DNA of 64,000 bases from Schoenoplectus triqueter (Eukaryota; Streptophyta; Magnoliopsida; Poales; Cyperaceae), in the NCBI GenBank assembly GCA_964058805.1, contig CAXKVV010002144.1, forward strand, positions 806,001 through 870,000, read 5' to 3'. Under the pieces are notes generated by a model, which had not been told where the DNA came from, searched no databases, and saw only the letters and a program-made list of their open reading frames with translations. The translations under genes and the position numbers were made by a program. Shown here one piece after another: positions 35,356 through 50,200 of the stretch (within the stretch, counting starts at the first letter, position 1; each line of letters starts with the position of its first letter).

Positions 35356-37963
35356 GTTTTTGGCAGTACCGATGGCGTCGGGTCACGTTTTCATGTTTTG
35401 CGCGCCCGAACTCGGTTTCGGCGGTACCGAGGGCGTCGGCTCCCGTTTTCATGTTTTGCGCTCTGGGACTCATTTTCGGCGGTACCGAGGGCGTCGGGTC
35501 CCGTTTTGATGTTTTGCGCTCCCCGACTCATTTTCGGCGGTACCGAGGGCGTCGGGTCCAGTTTTCATGTTTTGCGCTCCCCGACTCGTTTTCAGCGGTA
35601 CCGAGGGCGTTGGGTCCTGTTTTGATGTTTTGCGCTCCCCGACTCATTTTCGGCGGTACCGATGGCGTCGGGACCCGTTTTCATGTTTTGCGCTCTCAGA
35701 CTCGTTTTCGGCGGTGCCGAAGGCGTTGGGTCCCGTTTTCATGTTTTGCGCGCCCGCACTCGTTTTAGGCGGTACCGAGGGCGTCGGGTCCCGTTTTCAT
35801 GTTTTGCGCGCCCGCACTCGTTTTCGGCGGTCCCGAGGGCGTCGGGTCCCGTTTTCATGTTTTGCGCACTCGGACTCGGTTTCGACGGTACCGAGGGCGT
35901 CGGGTCCCGTGTTCATGTTTTGCGCTCCCCAACTCATTTTCGGCGGTACCGACGGCGTCGAGACCCATTTTCAAGTTTTGCGCCCGGACTAGTTTTCGAC
36001 GGTATAGAGGGCGACGGGTCCCAATTTCATGTTTTGCGCGCCTGGATTCGTTTTCGGCGGTACCGAGGGCGTCGGGTCCCGTTTTCTTAATTTGTGCGCT
36101 CGAACTCGTTTTCGGCGATACCGAGGGCGTCGGGTCCCGTTTTCTTAATTTGGGCGCTCGAACTCGTTTTCGGCGGTACCGACGACGTCGGGTCCCGTTT
36201 TCACGTTTTGCGCGCCCGGACTCGGTTTCGGCTGTACCGAGGGCGTCGGGACCCGTTATCATGTTTTGCGCGCCCGGACCCGGTTTCAGCGGTACCGAGG
36301 GCGTCGGGTCCCGTTTTCATGTTTTGCGCGCTCGGACCCGGTTTCGGCGGCACCGAGGGCGTCGGGTCCCGTTATCATGTTTTGCGCGCCCGGACCTGAT
36401 TTCGGCGGTACCGAGGACGTCGGGTCCCATTTTCATGTTTTGCGCGCCCGGACCCGGTTTCGGCGGTACCGAGGGCGTCGGGTCCCGTTTTCACGTTTTG
36501 CGTGCCCGGACTCGGTTTCGGCCGTACCGAGGGCGTCGGGACCCGTTATCATGTTTTGCGCGCCCGGACCCGGTTTCGGCGGTACCGAGGGCGTCGGGTC
36601 CCGTTTTCATGTTTTGCGCTCCCCGACTCATTTTCGGCGGTACCTATGGCGTCGCGTCTCGTTTTCATATTTTGCGCGCCCGGACTAATTTTCGGCGGTA
36701 CCGGGGGCGTCGGGTCCCGTTTTCTTAATTTGTGCGCTCGAACTCGTTTTCGGCGGTACCGAGGGCGTCGGGTCCCGTTTTCACATTTTGCGCGCCCGGA
36801 CTCGGTTTCGGCTGTACCGAGGGCGTCGGGACCCGTTATCATGTTTTGCGCGCCCGGACCCGGTTTCGGCGGTACCGAGGGCGTCGGGTCCCGTTTTCAC
36901 GTTTTGCGCGCCCGGACTCGGTTTCGGCTGTACCGAGGGCGTCGGGACCCGTTACCATGTTTTGCGCGCCCGGACCAGGTTTCGGCGGTACCGAGGGCGT
37001 CGGGTCCCGTTTTCATGTTTTGCGCTCCCCGACTCATTTTCGGCGGTACCGATGGCGTCGCATCTCGTTTTCATGTTTTGCGCGCCCGGACCCGGTTTCG
37101 GCGGTACCGAGGACGTCGGGTCCCGTTTTCATGTTTTGCGCCACCGGACCCGGTTTCGGCGGTACCGAGAGCGTCGGGTCCCGTTTTCACGTTTTGCTCG
37201 CCCGGACTCGGTTTCGGCCGTACCGAGGGCGTCGGGACCCGTTATCATGTTTTGCGCGCCCGCACCCGGTTTCGGCGGTACCGAGGGCGTCGGGTCCCGT
37301 TTTCATGTTTTGCGCTCCCCGACTCATTTTCGGCGGTACCGATGGCGTCGCGTCTCGTTTTCATGTTTTGCGCGCCCGGACTAATTTTCAGTGGTACCGA
37401 GGGAGTCGGGTCCCGTTTTCGTGTTTTGGGCGCCCGGACCCGGTTTCGGCGGTACCGAGGGCGTCGGGTCCCGTTTGCATGTTTTGCGCTCTCGGACTCT
37501 TTTTCGGCTGCGCCGACTGCGTCGCGTCTCGTTTTTATGTTTTGCGCGCCCGCACTCATTTTCGGCGGTACCGAGGGAGTCGTGTCCCGTTTTCATGTTT
37601 TGGGCGCCCGGACCCGGTTTCGGCGGTACCGAGGGCGTCGGGTCCCGTTTTCTTGTTTTGCGCTCCCCGACTCATTTTCGACGGTACAGATGGCGTCGAG
37701 ACTTGTTTTCATGTTTTGCACTCGCGGACTCGGTGTCGGCGGTCCCGAGGGCATCGAGTCCCGTTTTCATGTTTTGCGCTCCCGGACTCGTTTTCGGCGG
37801 TACCGAGGGCGCCGGGTCCCGTTTTCATGTTTTGCGCACCCGGACTCGTTTTCGGTGGTACCGACGGCGTCGGGTCCCGTGTTCATGTTTTGTGCTCCGC
37901 GACTCGTTTTCGGCGGTACCGATGGCTTCGGGACCCGTTTTCATGTTTTGCGCTCTCGGACTC
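35356..37963 (+). repeat. HOR-B long block, copy 2 (2608 bp)
   Basis: Second copy of the 2.7-kb block, nearly identical to copy 1 apart from the two missing monomers and scattered substitutions. A third copy begins at 37964 and holds to about 38240, where GTTTTCGGCCGTACC starts a different order. Confidence 0.9.
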
Positions 37964-38249
37964 GTTTTTGGCAGTACCGATGGCGTCGGGTCACGTTTTC
38001 ATGTTTTGCGCGCCCGAACTCGGTTTCGGCGGTACCGAGGGCGTCGGCTCCCGTTTTCATGTTTTGCGCTCTGGGACTCATTTTCGGCGGTACCGAGGGC
38101 GTCGGGTCCCGTTTTGATGTTTTGCGCTCCCCGACTCATTTTCGGCGGTACCGAGGGCGTCGGGTCCAGTTTTCATGTTTTGCGCTCCCCGACTCGTTTT
38201 CAGCGGTACCGAGGGCGTCGGGTCCTGTTTTGATGTTTTGCGCTCCCCG

Positions 38250-41200
38250 ACTCGTTTTCGGCCGTACCGAGGGCGTCGGGTCCCGTTTTCATGTTTTGCG
38301 CGCCCGCACTCGTTTTCGGCGGTACCGAGGGCGTCGGGTCCCGTTTTCATGTTTTGCGCCCCCGGACTCGTTTTCGGCGGTACCGCGGGCGTCGGTTCCC
38401 GTGTTCATGTATTGCGCTCCGCGACACCTTTTCGGCGGTACCGATGGCTTCGGGACCCGTTTTCAAGTTTTGCGCTCTCTGACTCGTTTTCGGCGGTACC
38501 GATGGCGTCGGGTCTCGTTTTCATGTTTTGCGCGCCCGAACTCGTTTTCGGCGGTACCGATGGCAGCGCCTCGGTCGTCGGGTCTCGTTTTCATGTTTTG
38601 CGCGCCCGGACTCATTTTCGGCGGTACCGAAGGAGTCGTGTCCCGTTTTCATGTTTTGCGGTCCCGGACTCGTTTTCGGCGGTCCCGAGGGCGTCGGGTC
38701 CCGTTTTCATGTTTTGTGCTGCCCGACTCATTTTCGCCGGTCCCGAGGGTGTTGCATACCGTTTTCATGTTTTGCGCTCCCGGACTCGTTTTCGGCGGTA
38801 CCGAGTGCGTCGGGTCTCGTTTTCATGTTTTGCGCTCCCGGACTCGTTTTCGACGGTACCGAGGGCGTCGGGTCCCGTTTTCATGTTTTGCGCTCCCTGA
38901 CTCGTTTGCGGCGGTACCGTTGGCGTCGGGACCCGTTTTCATGTTTTGCGCTCTCGGACTCGTTTTCGGCGGTACCGATGGCGTCGCGTCCCGTTTTCAT
39001 GTTTTGCGCTCCCGGACTCGTTTTCGGCTGTACCGAGGGCGTCGGGTCCCGTTTTCATGTTTTGCGCACCCGGACTCGTTTTCGGCGGTACCGAGGGCGT
39101 CGGTCCCGTTTTCATGTTTTGCGCTCCCCGACTCGTTTTCGGCGGTACCGATGGCGTCGGGACCCGTTTTCATGTTTTGCGATCTCGGACTCGATTTCGG
39201 CAGTACCGAGGGCGTCGGGTCCCGTTTTCATGTTGTGCGCTCCCAAACTAGGTTTCGGCTGTACCGAGGGCTTCGGGTCCCGTTTTTTTGTTTTGCGCCC
39301 CCGGACTTGTTTTTGGCGGTACCGAGGGCGTCGGGTCCCGTGTTCATGTTTTGCGCTCCGCGACTCGTTTTCGGCGGTACCGATGGCGTCAGGACCCGTT
39401 TTCATGTTTTGCGCTCCCCGACTCATTTTCGGCGGTACCAACGGCGTCGAGACCCATTTTCAAGTTTTGCGCGCCCGGACTAGTGTTCGGCGGTATAGAG
39501 GGCGACGGGTCCCAATTTCATGTTTTGCGCGCCCGGATTCGTTTTCGGCGGTACAGAGGGCGTCGGGTCCCGTTTTCTTAATTTGTGCGCTCGAACTCGT
39601 TTTCGGCGGTACCGAGGGCGTCGGGACCCGTTTTCTTAATTTGGGCGCTCGAACTCGTTTTAGGCGGTACCGACGGCGTCGGGTCCTGTTTTCACATTTT
39701 GCTCGCCCGGACCCGGTTTCGGCGGTACCGAGGGCGTCGGGTCCCGTTTTCACGTTTTGCGCGCCCGGACTCGGTTTCGGCTGTACCGAGGGCGTCGGGA
39801 CCCGTTAGCATGTTTTGCGCGCCCGGACTCGGTTTCGGCTGTACCGAGGACGTCGGGTCCCGTTTTCATGTTTTGCGCGCCCGGACCCTATTTCGGCGGT
39901 ACCGAGGGCTTCGGGTCCCGTTTTCACGTTTTGCGCGCTCGGACTCGGTTTCGGCCGTACCGAGGGCATCGGGACCCGTTATCATGTTTTGCGCGCCCGG
40001 ACCCGGTTTCGGCGGTACCGAGGGCGTCGGGTCCCGTTTTCATGTTTTGCGCTCCCCGACTCATTTTCGGCGGTACCGATGGCGTCGCGTCTCGTTGTCA
40101 TGTTTTGCGCGCCCGGACTAATTTTCGGCGGTACCGAGGGAGTCGGGTCCCGTTTTCATGTTTTGGGCGCCCGGACCCGATTTCGACGATTCCGAGGGCG
40201 TCGGGTCCCGTTTTCTTAATTTGTGCGCTCAAACTCGTTTTCGGCGATACCGAGGGCGTCGGGTCCCGTTTTCTTAATTTGGGCGCTCGAACTCGTTTTC
40301 GGCGGTACCGAGGGCGTCGGGACCCGTTTTCACGTTTCGCGCGCCCGGACTCGGTTTCGGCAGTACCGAGGTCGTCGAGACCCGTTATCATGTTTTGTGC
40401 GCCCGGAACTGGTTTCGGCGGTACCGAGGGCGTCGGGTCCCGTTTTCACGTTTTGCGCGCCCGGACTCGGTTTCGGCCGTACCGAGGGCGTCGGGACACG
40501 TTATCTTGTTTTGCGCGCCCGGACTCGGTTTCGGCGGTACCGAGGGCGTCGGGTCCCGTTTTCATGTTTTGCGCTCCCCGACTCATTTTCGGCGGTACCG
40601 ATGGCGTCGCGCCCCGTTTTCATGTTTTGCTCTCTCGGACTCGTTTTCGGCTGCGCCGAGGGCGTCGCGTCTCGTTTTCATGTTTTGCGCGCCCAGACTC
40701 ATTTTCGGCGGTACCGAGGGAGTCGTGTCCCGTTTTCATGTTTTGGGCGCCCGGACGCGGTTTCGGCGGTACCGAGGGCGTCGGGTCTCGTTTTCATGTT
40801 TTGCGCTCCCGGACTCGTTTGCGGCGGTACCGTTGGCGTCGGGACCCGTTTTCATGTTTTGCGCTCGCGGACTCGGTGTCGGCGGTCCCGAGGGCGTCGA
40901 GTCCCGTTTTCATGTTTTGCGCTCCCGGACTCGTTTTCGGCGGTACCGACGGCGTCGGGTCCCGTGTTCATGTTTTGCGCTCCGCGACACGTTTTCGGCG
41001 GTACCGATGGCTTCGGGACCCGTTTTCAAGTTTTGCGCTCTCTGACTCGTTTTCGGCGGTACCGATGGCGTCGGGTCCCGTTTTCATGTTTTGCGCGCCC
41101 GAACTCGTTTTCGGTGGTACCGATGGCGGCGCCGAGGTCGTCGGGTCTCGTTTTCATGTTTTGCGCGCCCAGACTCATTTTCGGCGGTACCGAAGGAGTC

Positions 41201-44200
41201 GTGTCCCGTTTTCATGTTTTGCGGTCCCGAACTCGTTTTCGGCGGTGCCGAGGGCGTCGGGTCCTGTTTTCATATTTTGTGCTCCCCGACTCATTTTCGA
41301 CGGTCCCGAGGGTGTTGCATACCGTTTTCATGTTTTGCGCTCCCGGACTCGTTTTCGGCGGTACCGAGGGCGTCGGGTCCCGTTTTCATGTTTTGCGCCC
41401 CCGGTCTCATTTTCGGCGATATCGAGGGCGTCGGGTCCCGTGTTCATGTTTTGCGCTCCGCGACTCGTTTTCGGCGGTACCGATGGCGTCAGGACCCGTT
41501 TTCATGTTTTGCGCTCCCCGGCTCATTTTCGGCGGTACCGACGGCGTCGAGACCCATTTTCAAGTTTTGCGCGCCCGGACTAGTTTTCGGCGGTATAGAG
41601 GGCAACGGGTCCCAATTTCATGCTTTGCGCGCCCGGATTCGTTTTCGGCGGTACCGAGGGCGTCGGGTCCCGTTTTCTTAATTTGTGCGCTCGAACTCGT
41701 TTTCGGCGGTACCGAGGGCGTCGGGACCCGTTTTCTTAATTTGGGCGCTCGAACTCGTTTTAGGCGGTACCGACGGCGTCGGGTCCTGTTTTCACGTTTT
41801 GCGCGCCCGGACTAGGTTTCGGCTGTACCGAGGACGTCGGGTCCCGTTTTCATGTTTTGCGCGCCCGGACCCTATTTCGGCGGTACCGAGGGCGTCGGGT
41901 CCCGTTTTCACGTTTTGCGCGCCCGGACTCCGTTTCGGCCGTACCGAGGGCATCGGGACCCGTTATCATGTTTTGCGCGCCCGGACCCGGTTTCGGCGGT
42001 ACCGAGGGCGTCGGGTCCCGTTTTCATGTTTTGCGCTCCCCAACTAATTTTCGGCGGTACCGATGGCGTCGCGTCTCGTTGTCATGTTTTGCGCGCCCGG
42101 ACTAATTTTCGGCGGTACCGAGGGAGTCGGGTCCCGTTTTCATGTTTTGGGCGCCCGGACCCGGTTTCGGCGGTACCGAGGGCGTCGGGTCCCGTTTTCT
42201 TAATTTGTGCGCTCGAACTCGTTTTCGGCGGTACCGAGGGCGTCGGGTCCCGTTTTCTTAATTTGGGCGCTCGAACTCGTTTTCGGCGGTACCGAGGGCG
42301 TCGGGACCCGTTTTCAAGTTTCGCGCGCTCGGACTCGGTTTCGGCAGTACCGAGGTCGTCGAGACCCGTTATCATGTTTTGCGCGCCCGGAACTGGTTTC
42401 GGCGGTACCGAGGGCGGCGGGTCCCGTTTTCACGTTTTGCGCGCCCGGACTCGGTTTCGGCCGTACCGAGGGCGTCGGCACCCGTTATCTTGTTTTGCGC
42501 GCCCGGACTCGGTTTCGGTGGTACCGAGGGCGTCGGGTCCCGTTTTCATGTTTTGCGCTCCCCGACTCATTTTCGGCGGTACCGATAGCGTCGCGCCTCG
42601 TTTTCATGTTTTGCTCTCTCGGACTCGTTTTCGGCTGCGCCGAGGGCGTCGCGTCTCGTTTTCATGTTTTGCGCGCCCGGACTCATTTTCGGCGGTACCG
42701 AGGGAGTCGTGTTCCGTTTTCATGTTTTGGGCGTCCGGACCCGGTTTCGGCGGTACCGAGGGCGTCGGGTCCCGTTTTCATGTTTTGCGCTCCCAGACTC
42801 ATTTTCGACGGTACCGATGGCGTCGAGACCTGTTTTCATGTTTTGCGCTCGCGGACTCGGTGTCGGCGGTCCCGAGGGCGTCGAGTCCCGTTTTCATGTT
42901 TTGCGCTCCCGGACTCGTTTTCGGCGGTACCGACGGCGTCGGGTCCCGTGTTCATGTTTTGCGCTCCGCGACATGTTTTCGGCGGTACCGATGGCTTCGG
43001 GACCCGTTTTCAAGTTTTGCGCTCTCTGACTCGTTTTCGGCGGTACCGATGGTGTCGGTTCCCGTTTTCATGTTTTGCGCGCCCGAACTCGTTTTCGGCG
43101 GTACCGATGGCGGCGCCGAGGTCGTCGGGTCTCGTTTTCATGTATTGCGCGCCCGGACTCATTTTCGGCGGTACCGAAGGAGTCGTGTGCCGTTTTCATG
43201 TTTTGCGGTCCCGAACTCGTTTTCGGCGGTGCCGAGGGCGTCGGGTCCTGTTTTCATATTTTGTGCTCCCCGACTCATTTTCGGCGGTCCCGAGGGTGTT
43301 GCATACTGTTTTCATGTTTTGTGCTCCCGGACTCGTTTTCGGCGGTACCGAGGGCGTCGGACCCGTTTTCATGTTTTGCGATCTCGGACTCGATTTCGGC
43401 AGAACCGAGGGCGTCGGGTCCCGTTTTCATGTTTTGCGCGCCCGAACTCGGTTTCAGCGGAACCGAGGGCGTCAGGTCCCGTGTTCATGTTTTGCGCTCC
43501 GCGACTCGTTTTCGGCGGTACCGATGGCGTCCGGACCCGTTTTCATGTTTTGCGCTCTCGGACTCGATTTCGGCAGTACCGAGGGCGTCGGTTCCCGTTT
43601 TCATGTTTTGCGCGCCCAAACTCGGTTTCGGCGGTACCGAGGGCTTCGGGTCCCGTTTTCTTGTTTTGCGCCCCCGGACTTGTTTTCGGCGGTACCGAGG
43701 GCGTCGGGTCCCGTGTTCATGTTTTGCGCTCCCCGACTCGTTTTCGGCGGTACCGATGGCGTCAGGACCCGTTTTCATGTTTTGCGCTCCCCGACTCATT
43801 TTCGGCGGTACCGACGGCGTCGAGACCCATTTTCAAGTTTTGCGTGCCCGGACTAGTTTTCGGCGGTATAGAGGGCGACGGGTCCCAATTTCATGTTTTG
43901 CGCGCCCGGATTCGTTTTCGGCGGTACCGAGGGCGTCGGGTCCCGTTTTCTTAATTTGTGCGCTCGAACTCGTTTTCGGCGGTACCGAGGGAGTCGGGTC
44001 CCGTTTTCTTAATTTGGGCGCCCGAACTCGTTTTCGGCGGTACCGACGGCGTCGGGTCCCGTTTTCACGTTTTGCGCGCCCGGACTCGGTTTCGGCTGTA
44101 CCGAGGGCGTCGGGACCCGTTATCATGTTTTGCGCGCCCGGACCCGGTTTCGGCGGTACCGAGGGCGTCGGGTCCCGTTTTCATGTTTTGCGCGCCCGGA

Positions 44201-47200
44201 CCCGGTTTCGGCGGTACCGAGGGCGTCGGGACCTGTTATCATGTTTTAAGCGCCCGGACCCGGTTTCGGCGGTACCGAGGACGTCGGGTCCCGTTTTCAT
44301 GTTTTGCGCGCCCGGACCCGGTTTCGGCGGTACCGAGGGCGTCGGGTCTCGTTTTCATGTTTTGCGCTCCCGGACTCGTTTTCGACGGTACCGAGGGCGT
44401 CGGGTCCCGTTTTCATGTTTTGCGCTCCCTGATTCGTTTGCGGCGGTACCGTTGGCGTCGGGACCCGTTTTCATGTTTTGCGCTCTCGGACTCGTTTTCA
44501 GCGGTACCGATGGCGTCGCGTCCCGTTTTCATGTTTTGCGCTCCCGGACTCGTTTTCGGCTGTACCGAGGGCGTCGGGTCCCGTTTTCATGTTTTGCGCA
44601 CCCGGACTCGTTTCGGCGGTACCGAGGGCGTCGGGTCCCATTTTCATGTTTTGCGCTCCCTGACTCGTTTGCGGCGGTACCGTTGGCGTCGGGACCCGTT
44701 TTCATGTTTTGCGCTCCCCGACTCATTTTCGACGGTACCGATGGCGTCGAGACCTTTTTTCATGTTTTGCGCTCGCGGACTCGGTGTCGGCGGTCCCGAG
44801 GGCGTCGAGTCCCGTTTTCATGTTTTGCGCTCCCGGACTCGTTTTCGGCGGTACCGACGGCGTCGGGTCCCGTGTTCATGTTTTGCGCTCCGCGACACGT
44901 TTTCGGCGGTACCGATGGCTTCGGGACCCGTTTTCAAGTTTTGCGCTCTCTGACTCGTTTTCGGCGGTACCGATGGCGTCGGGTCCCGTTTTCATGTTTT
45001 GCGCGCCTGAACTCGTTTTCGGTGGTACCGATGGCGGCGCCGAGGTCGTCGGGTCTCGTTTTCATGTTTTGCGCGCCCGGACTCATTTTCGGCGGTACCG
45101 AAGGAGTCGTGTCCCGTTTTCATGTTTTGCGGTCCCGAACTCGTTTTCGGCGGTGCCGAGGGCGTCGGGTCCTGTTTTCATATTTTGTGCTCCCCGACTC
45201 ATTTTCGGCGGTCCCGAGGGTGTTGCATACCGTTTTCATGTTTTGCGCTCCCGGACTCGTTTTCGGCGGTACCGAGGGCGTCGGGTCCCGTTTTCATGTT
45301 TTGCGCCCCCGGTCTCATTTTCGGCGGTATCGAGGGCGTCGGGTCCCGTGTTCATGTTTTGCGCTCCGCGACTCGTTTTCGGCGGTACCGATGGCGTCAG
45401 GACCCGTTTTCATGTTTTGCGCTCCCCGACTCATTTTCGGCGGTACCGACGGCGTCGAGACCCATTTTCAAGTTTTGCGCGCCCGGACTAGTTTTCGGCG
45501 GTATAGAGGGCGACGGGTCCCAATTTCATGTTTTGCGCGCCCGGATTCGTTTTCGGCGGTACCGAGGGCGTCGGGTCTCGTTTTCTTAATTTGTGCGCTC
45601 GAACTCGTTTTCGGCGGTACCGAGGGTGTCGGGTCCCGTTTTCTTAATTTGGGCGCTCGAACTCGTTTTCGGCTGTACCGACGGCGTCGGGTCCCGTTTT
45701 CACGTTTTGCGCGCCCGGACTCGGTTTCGGCTGTACCGAGGGCGTCGGGTCCCGTTTTCACGTTTTGCGCGCACGGACTCGGTTTCTGCTGTACCGAGGG
45801 CGTCGGGACCCGTTATCATGTTTTGCGCGCCCGGACCCGGTTTCGGCGGTACCGAGGGCGTCGGGACCCGTTATCATGTTTTGCGCCCGGACCCGGTTTC
45901 GGCGGTACCGAGGACGTCGGGTCCCGTTTTCATGTTTTGCGCGCCCGGACTCGGTTCCGGCCGTACCGAGGGCGTCGGGACCCGCTATCATGTTTTGCGC
46001 GCCCGGACCCGGTTTCGGCGGTACCGAGGGCGTCGGGTCCCGTTTTCATGTTTTGCGCTCCCCGACTCATTTTCGGCGGTACCGATGGCGTCGCGTCTCG
46101 TTGTCATGTTTTGCGCGCCCGGACTAATTTTTGGCGGTACCGAGGGAGTCGGGTCCCGTTTTCATGTTTTGGGCGCCCGGACCCGGTTTCGGCGGTACCG
46201 AGGGCGTCAGGTTCCGTTTTCATGTTTTGCGCGCCCGGACCCGGTTTCGGCGGTACCGAGGGCGTCGGGTCCCGTTTTCATGTTGTGCGCTCCCAAACTC
46301 GGTTTCGGCTGTACCGAGGGCTTCGGGTCCCGTTTTTTTGTTTTGCGCCCCCGGATTTGTTTTCGGCGGTACCGAGGGCGTCGGGTCCCGTGTTCATGTT
46401 TTGCGCTCCCCGAATCATTTTCGGCGGTACCGATGGCGTCGCGACCCATTTTCAAGTTTTGCGCGCCCGGACTACTTTTCGGCGGTATAGAGGGCGACGG
46501 GTCCCAATTTCATGTTTTGCGCGCCCGGATTCGTTTTCGGCGGTACCGAGGGCGTCGGGTCCCGTTTTCTTAATTTGTGCGCTCGAACTCGTTTTCGGCG
46601 GTACCGAGGGCGTCGGGACCTGTTTTCTTAATTTGAGCGCTCGAACTCGTTTTAGGCGGTACCGACGGCGTCGGGTCCTGTTTTCACGTTTTGCGCGCCC
46701 GGACTAGGTTTCGGCTGTACCGAGGGCGTCGGGACCCGTTATCATGTTTTGCGCGCCCGGACCCGGTTTCGGCGGTACCGAGGGCGTCGGGTCCCGTTTT
46801 CACGTTTTGCGCGCCCGGACTCGGTTTCGGCAGTACCGAGGGTGTCGGGACCCGTTAGCATGTTTTGCGCGCCCGGACCCGGTTTCGGCTATACCGAGGA
46901 CGTCGGGTCCCGTTTTCATGTTTTGCGCGCCCGGACCCTATTTCGGCGGTACCGAGGGCGTCGGGTCCCGTTTTCACGTTTGGCGCGCCCGGACTTGGTT
47001 TCGGCCGTACCGAGGGCATCGGGACCCGTTATCATGTTTTGCGCGCCCGGACCCGGTTTCGGCGGTACCGAGGGCGTCGGGTCCCGTTTTCATGTTTTGC
47101 GCTCCCCGACTAATTTTCGGCGGTACCGATGGCGTCGCGTCTCGTTGTCATGTTTTGCGCGCCCGGACTAATTTTCGGCGGTACCGAGGGAGTCGGGTCC

Positions 47201-50200
47201 CGTTTTCATGTTTTGGGCGCCCGGACCCGGTTTCGGCGGTACCGAGGGCGTCGGGTCCCGTTTTCTTAATTTGTGCGCTCGAACTCGTTTTCGGCGGTAC
47301 CGAGGGCGTCGGGTCCCGTTTTCTTAATTTGGGCGCTCGAACTCGTTTTCGGCGGTACCGAGGGCGTCGGGACCCGTTTTCACGTTTCACGCGCCCGGAC
47401 TCGGTTTCGGCAGTACCGAGGTCGTCGAGACCCGTTATCATGTTTTGCGCGCCCGGACCCGGTTTCGGCTATACCGAGGACGTCGGGTCCCGTTTTCATG
47501 TTTTGCGCGCCCGGACCCTATTTCGGTGGTACCGAGGGCGTCGGGTCCCGTTTTCACGTTTTGCGCGCCCGGACTCGGTTTCGGCCGTACCGAGGGCGTC
47601 GGGACCCGTTATCTTGTTTTGCGCGCCCGGACTCGGTTTCGGCGGTACCGAGGGCGTCGGGTCCTGTTTTCATGTTTTGCGCTCCCCGACTCATTTTCGG
47701 CGGTACCGATGGCGTCGCGTCTCGTTTTCATGTTTTGCTCTCTCGGACTCGTTTTCGGCTGCGCCGAGGGCGTCGCGTCTCGTTTTCATGTTTTGCGCGC
47801 CCGGACTCATTTTCGGCGGTACCGAGGGAGTCGTGTTCCGTTTTCATGTTTTGGGCGCCCGGACCCGGTTTCGGCGGTACCGAGGGCGTCGGGTCCCGTT
47901 TTCATGTTTTGCGCCACCGGACTCATTTTCGACGGTACCGATGGCGTCGAGACCTGTTTTCATGTTTTGCGCTCGCGGACTCGGTGTCGGCGGTCCCGAG
48001 GGCGTCGGGTCCCGTGTTCATGTTTTGCGCTCCGCGACTCGTTTTCGGCGGTACCGATGGCGTCGGGACCCGTTTTCATGTTTTGCGCTCTCGGACTCGC
48101 TTTCGGCAGTACCGAGGGCGTCGGTTCCCGTTTTCATTTTTTGCGCGCCCAAACTCGGTTTCGGCGGTACCGAGGGCTTCGGGTCCCGTTTTCTTGTTTT
48201 GCGCCCCCGGACTTGTTTTCGGCGGTACCGAGGGCGTCGGGTCCCGTGTACATGTTTTGCGCTCCGCGACTCGTTTTCGGCGGTACCGATGGCGTCAGGA
48301 CCCGTTTTCATGTTTTGCGCTCCCCGACTCATTTTCGGCGGTACCGACGGCGTCGAGACCCATTTTCAAGTTTTGCGCGCCCGGACTAGTTTTCGGCGGT
48401 ATAGAGGGCGACGGGTCCCAATTTCATGTTTTGCGCGCCCGGATTCGTTTTCGGCGGTACCGAGGGCGTCGGGTCCCGTTTTCTTAATTTGTGCGCTCGA
48501 ACTCGTTTTCGGCGGTACCGAGGGAGTCGGGTCCCGTTTTCTTAATTTGGGCGCCCGAACTCGTTTTCGGCGGTACCGACGGCGTCGGGTCCCGTTTTCA
48601 CGTTTTGCGCGCCCGGACTCGGTTTCGGCTGTACCGAGGGCGTCGGGACCCGTTATCATGTTTTGCGCGCCCGGACCCGGTTTCGGCGGTACCGAGGGCG
48701 TCGGGACCCGTTATCATGTTTTAAGCGCCCGGACCCGGTTTCGGCGGTAACGAGGACGTCGGGTCCCGTTTTCATGTTTTGCGCGCCCGGACCCGGTTTC
48801 GGCGGTACCGAGGGCGACGGGTCCCGTTTTCACGTTTTGCGCGCCCGGACTCGGTTCCGGCCGTACCGAGGGCGTCGGGACCCGCTATCATGTTTTGTGC
48901 GCCCGGACCCGGTTTCGGCGGTACCGAGGGCGTCGGGTCCCGTTTTCATGTTTTGCGCTCCCCGACTCATTTTCGGCGGTACCGATGGCGTCGCGTCTCG
49001 TTGTCATGTTTTGCGCGCCCGGACTAATTTTCGGCGGTACCGAGGGAGTCGGGTCCCGTTTTCATGTTTTGGGCGCCCGGACCCGGTTTCGGCGGTACCG
49101 AGGGCGTCGGGTCCCGTTTTCTTAATTTGTGCGCTCGAACTCGTTTTCGGCGGTACCGAGTGCTTCGGGTCCCGTTTTCTTAATTTGGGCGCTCGAACTC
49201 GTTTTCGGCGGTACCGAGGGCGTCGGGACCCGTTTTCACGTTTCGCGAGCCCGGACTCGGTTTCGGCAGTACCGAGGTTGTCGAGACCCGTTATCATGTT
49301 TTGCGCGCCCGGAACTGGTTTCGGCGGTACCGAGGGCGTCAGGTCCCGTTTTCACGTTTTGCGCGCCCGGACTCGTTTTCGGCGGTACCGAGGGCGCCGG
49401 TCCCGTTTTCATGTTTTGCGCACCCGGACTCGTTTTCGGCGGTACCGACGGCGTCGGGTCCCGTGTTCATGTTTTGCGCTCCGCGACACGTTTTCGGCGG
49501 TACCGATGGCTTCAGGACCCGTTTTCAAGTTTTGCGCTCTCTGACTCGTTTTCGGCGGTACCGATGGCGTCGGGTCCCGTTTTCATGTTTTGCGCGACCG
49601 AACTCGTTTTCGGCGGTACCGATGGTGGCGCCGAGGTCGTCGGGTCTCGTTTTCATGTTTTGCGTGCCCGGACTCATTTTCGGCGGTACCGAAGGAGTCG
49701 TGTCCCGTTTTCATGTTTTGCGGTCCCGAACTCGTTTTCGGCGGTGCCGAGGGCGTCGGGTCCCGTTTTCATACTTTGTGCTCCCCGACTCATTTTCGGC
49801 GGTCCCGAGGGTGTTGCATACCGTTTTCATGTTTTGCGCTCCCGGACTCGTTTTCGGCGGTACCGAGGGCGTCGGTCCCGTTTTCATGTTTTGCGCTCCC
49901 CGTCTCGTTTTTGGCGGTACCGATGGCGTCGGGACCCGTTTTCATGTTTTGCGATCGCGGACTCTATTTCGACAGAACCGAGGGCGTCGGGTCCCGTTTT
50001 CATGTTTTGCGCGCCCGAACTCGGTTTCGGCGGTACCGACGGCGTCCGGTCCCGTGTTCATGTTTTGCGCTCCGCGACTCGTTTTCGGCGGTACCGATGG
50101 CGTCGGGACCCTTTTTCATGTTTTGCGCTCTCGGACTCGATTTCGGCAGTACCGAGGGCGTCGGGTCCCGTTTTCATGTTTTGCGCGCCCAAACTCGGTT

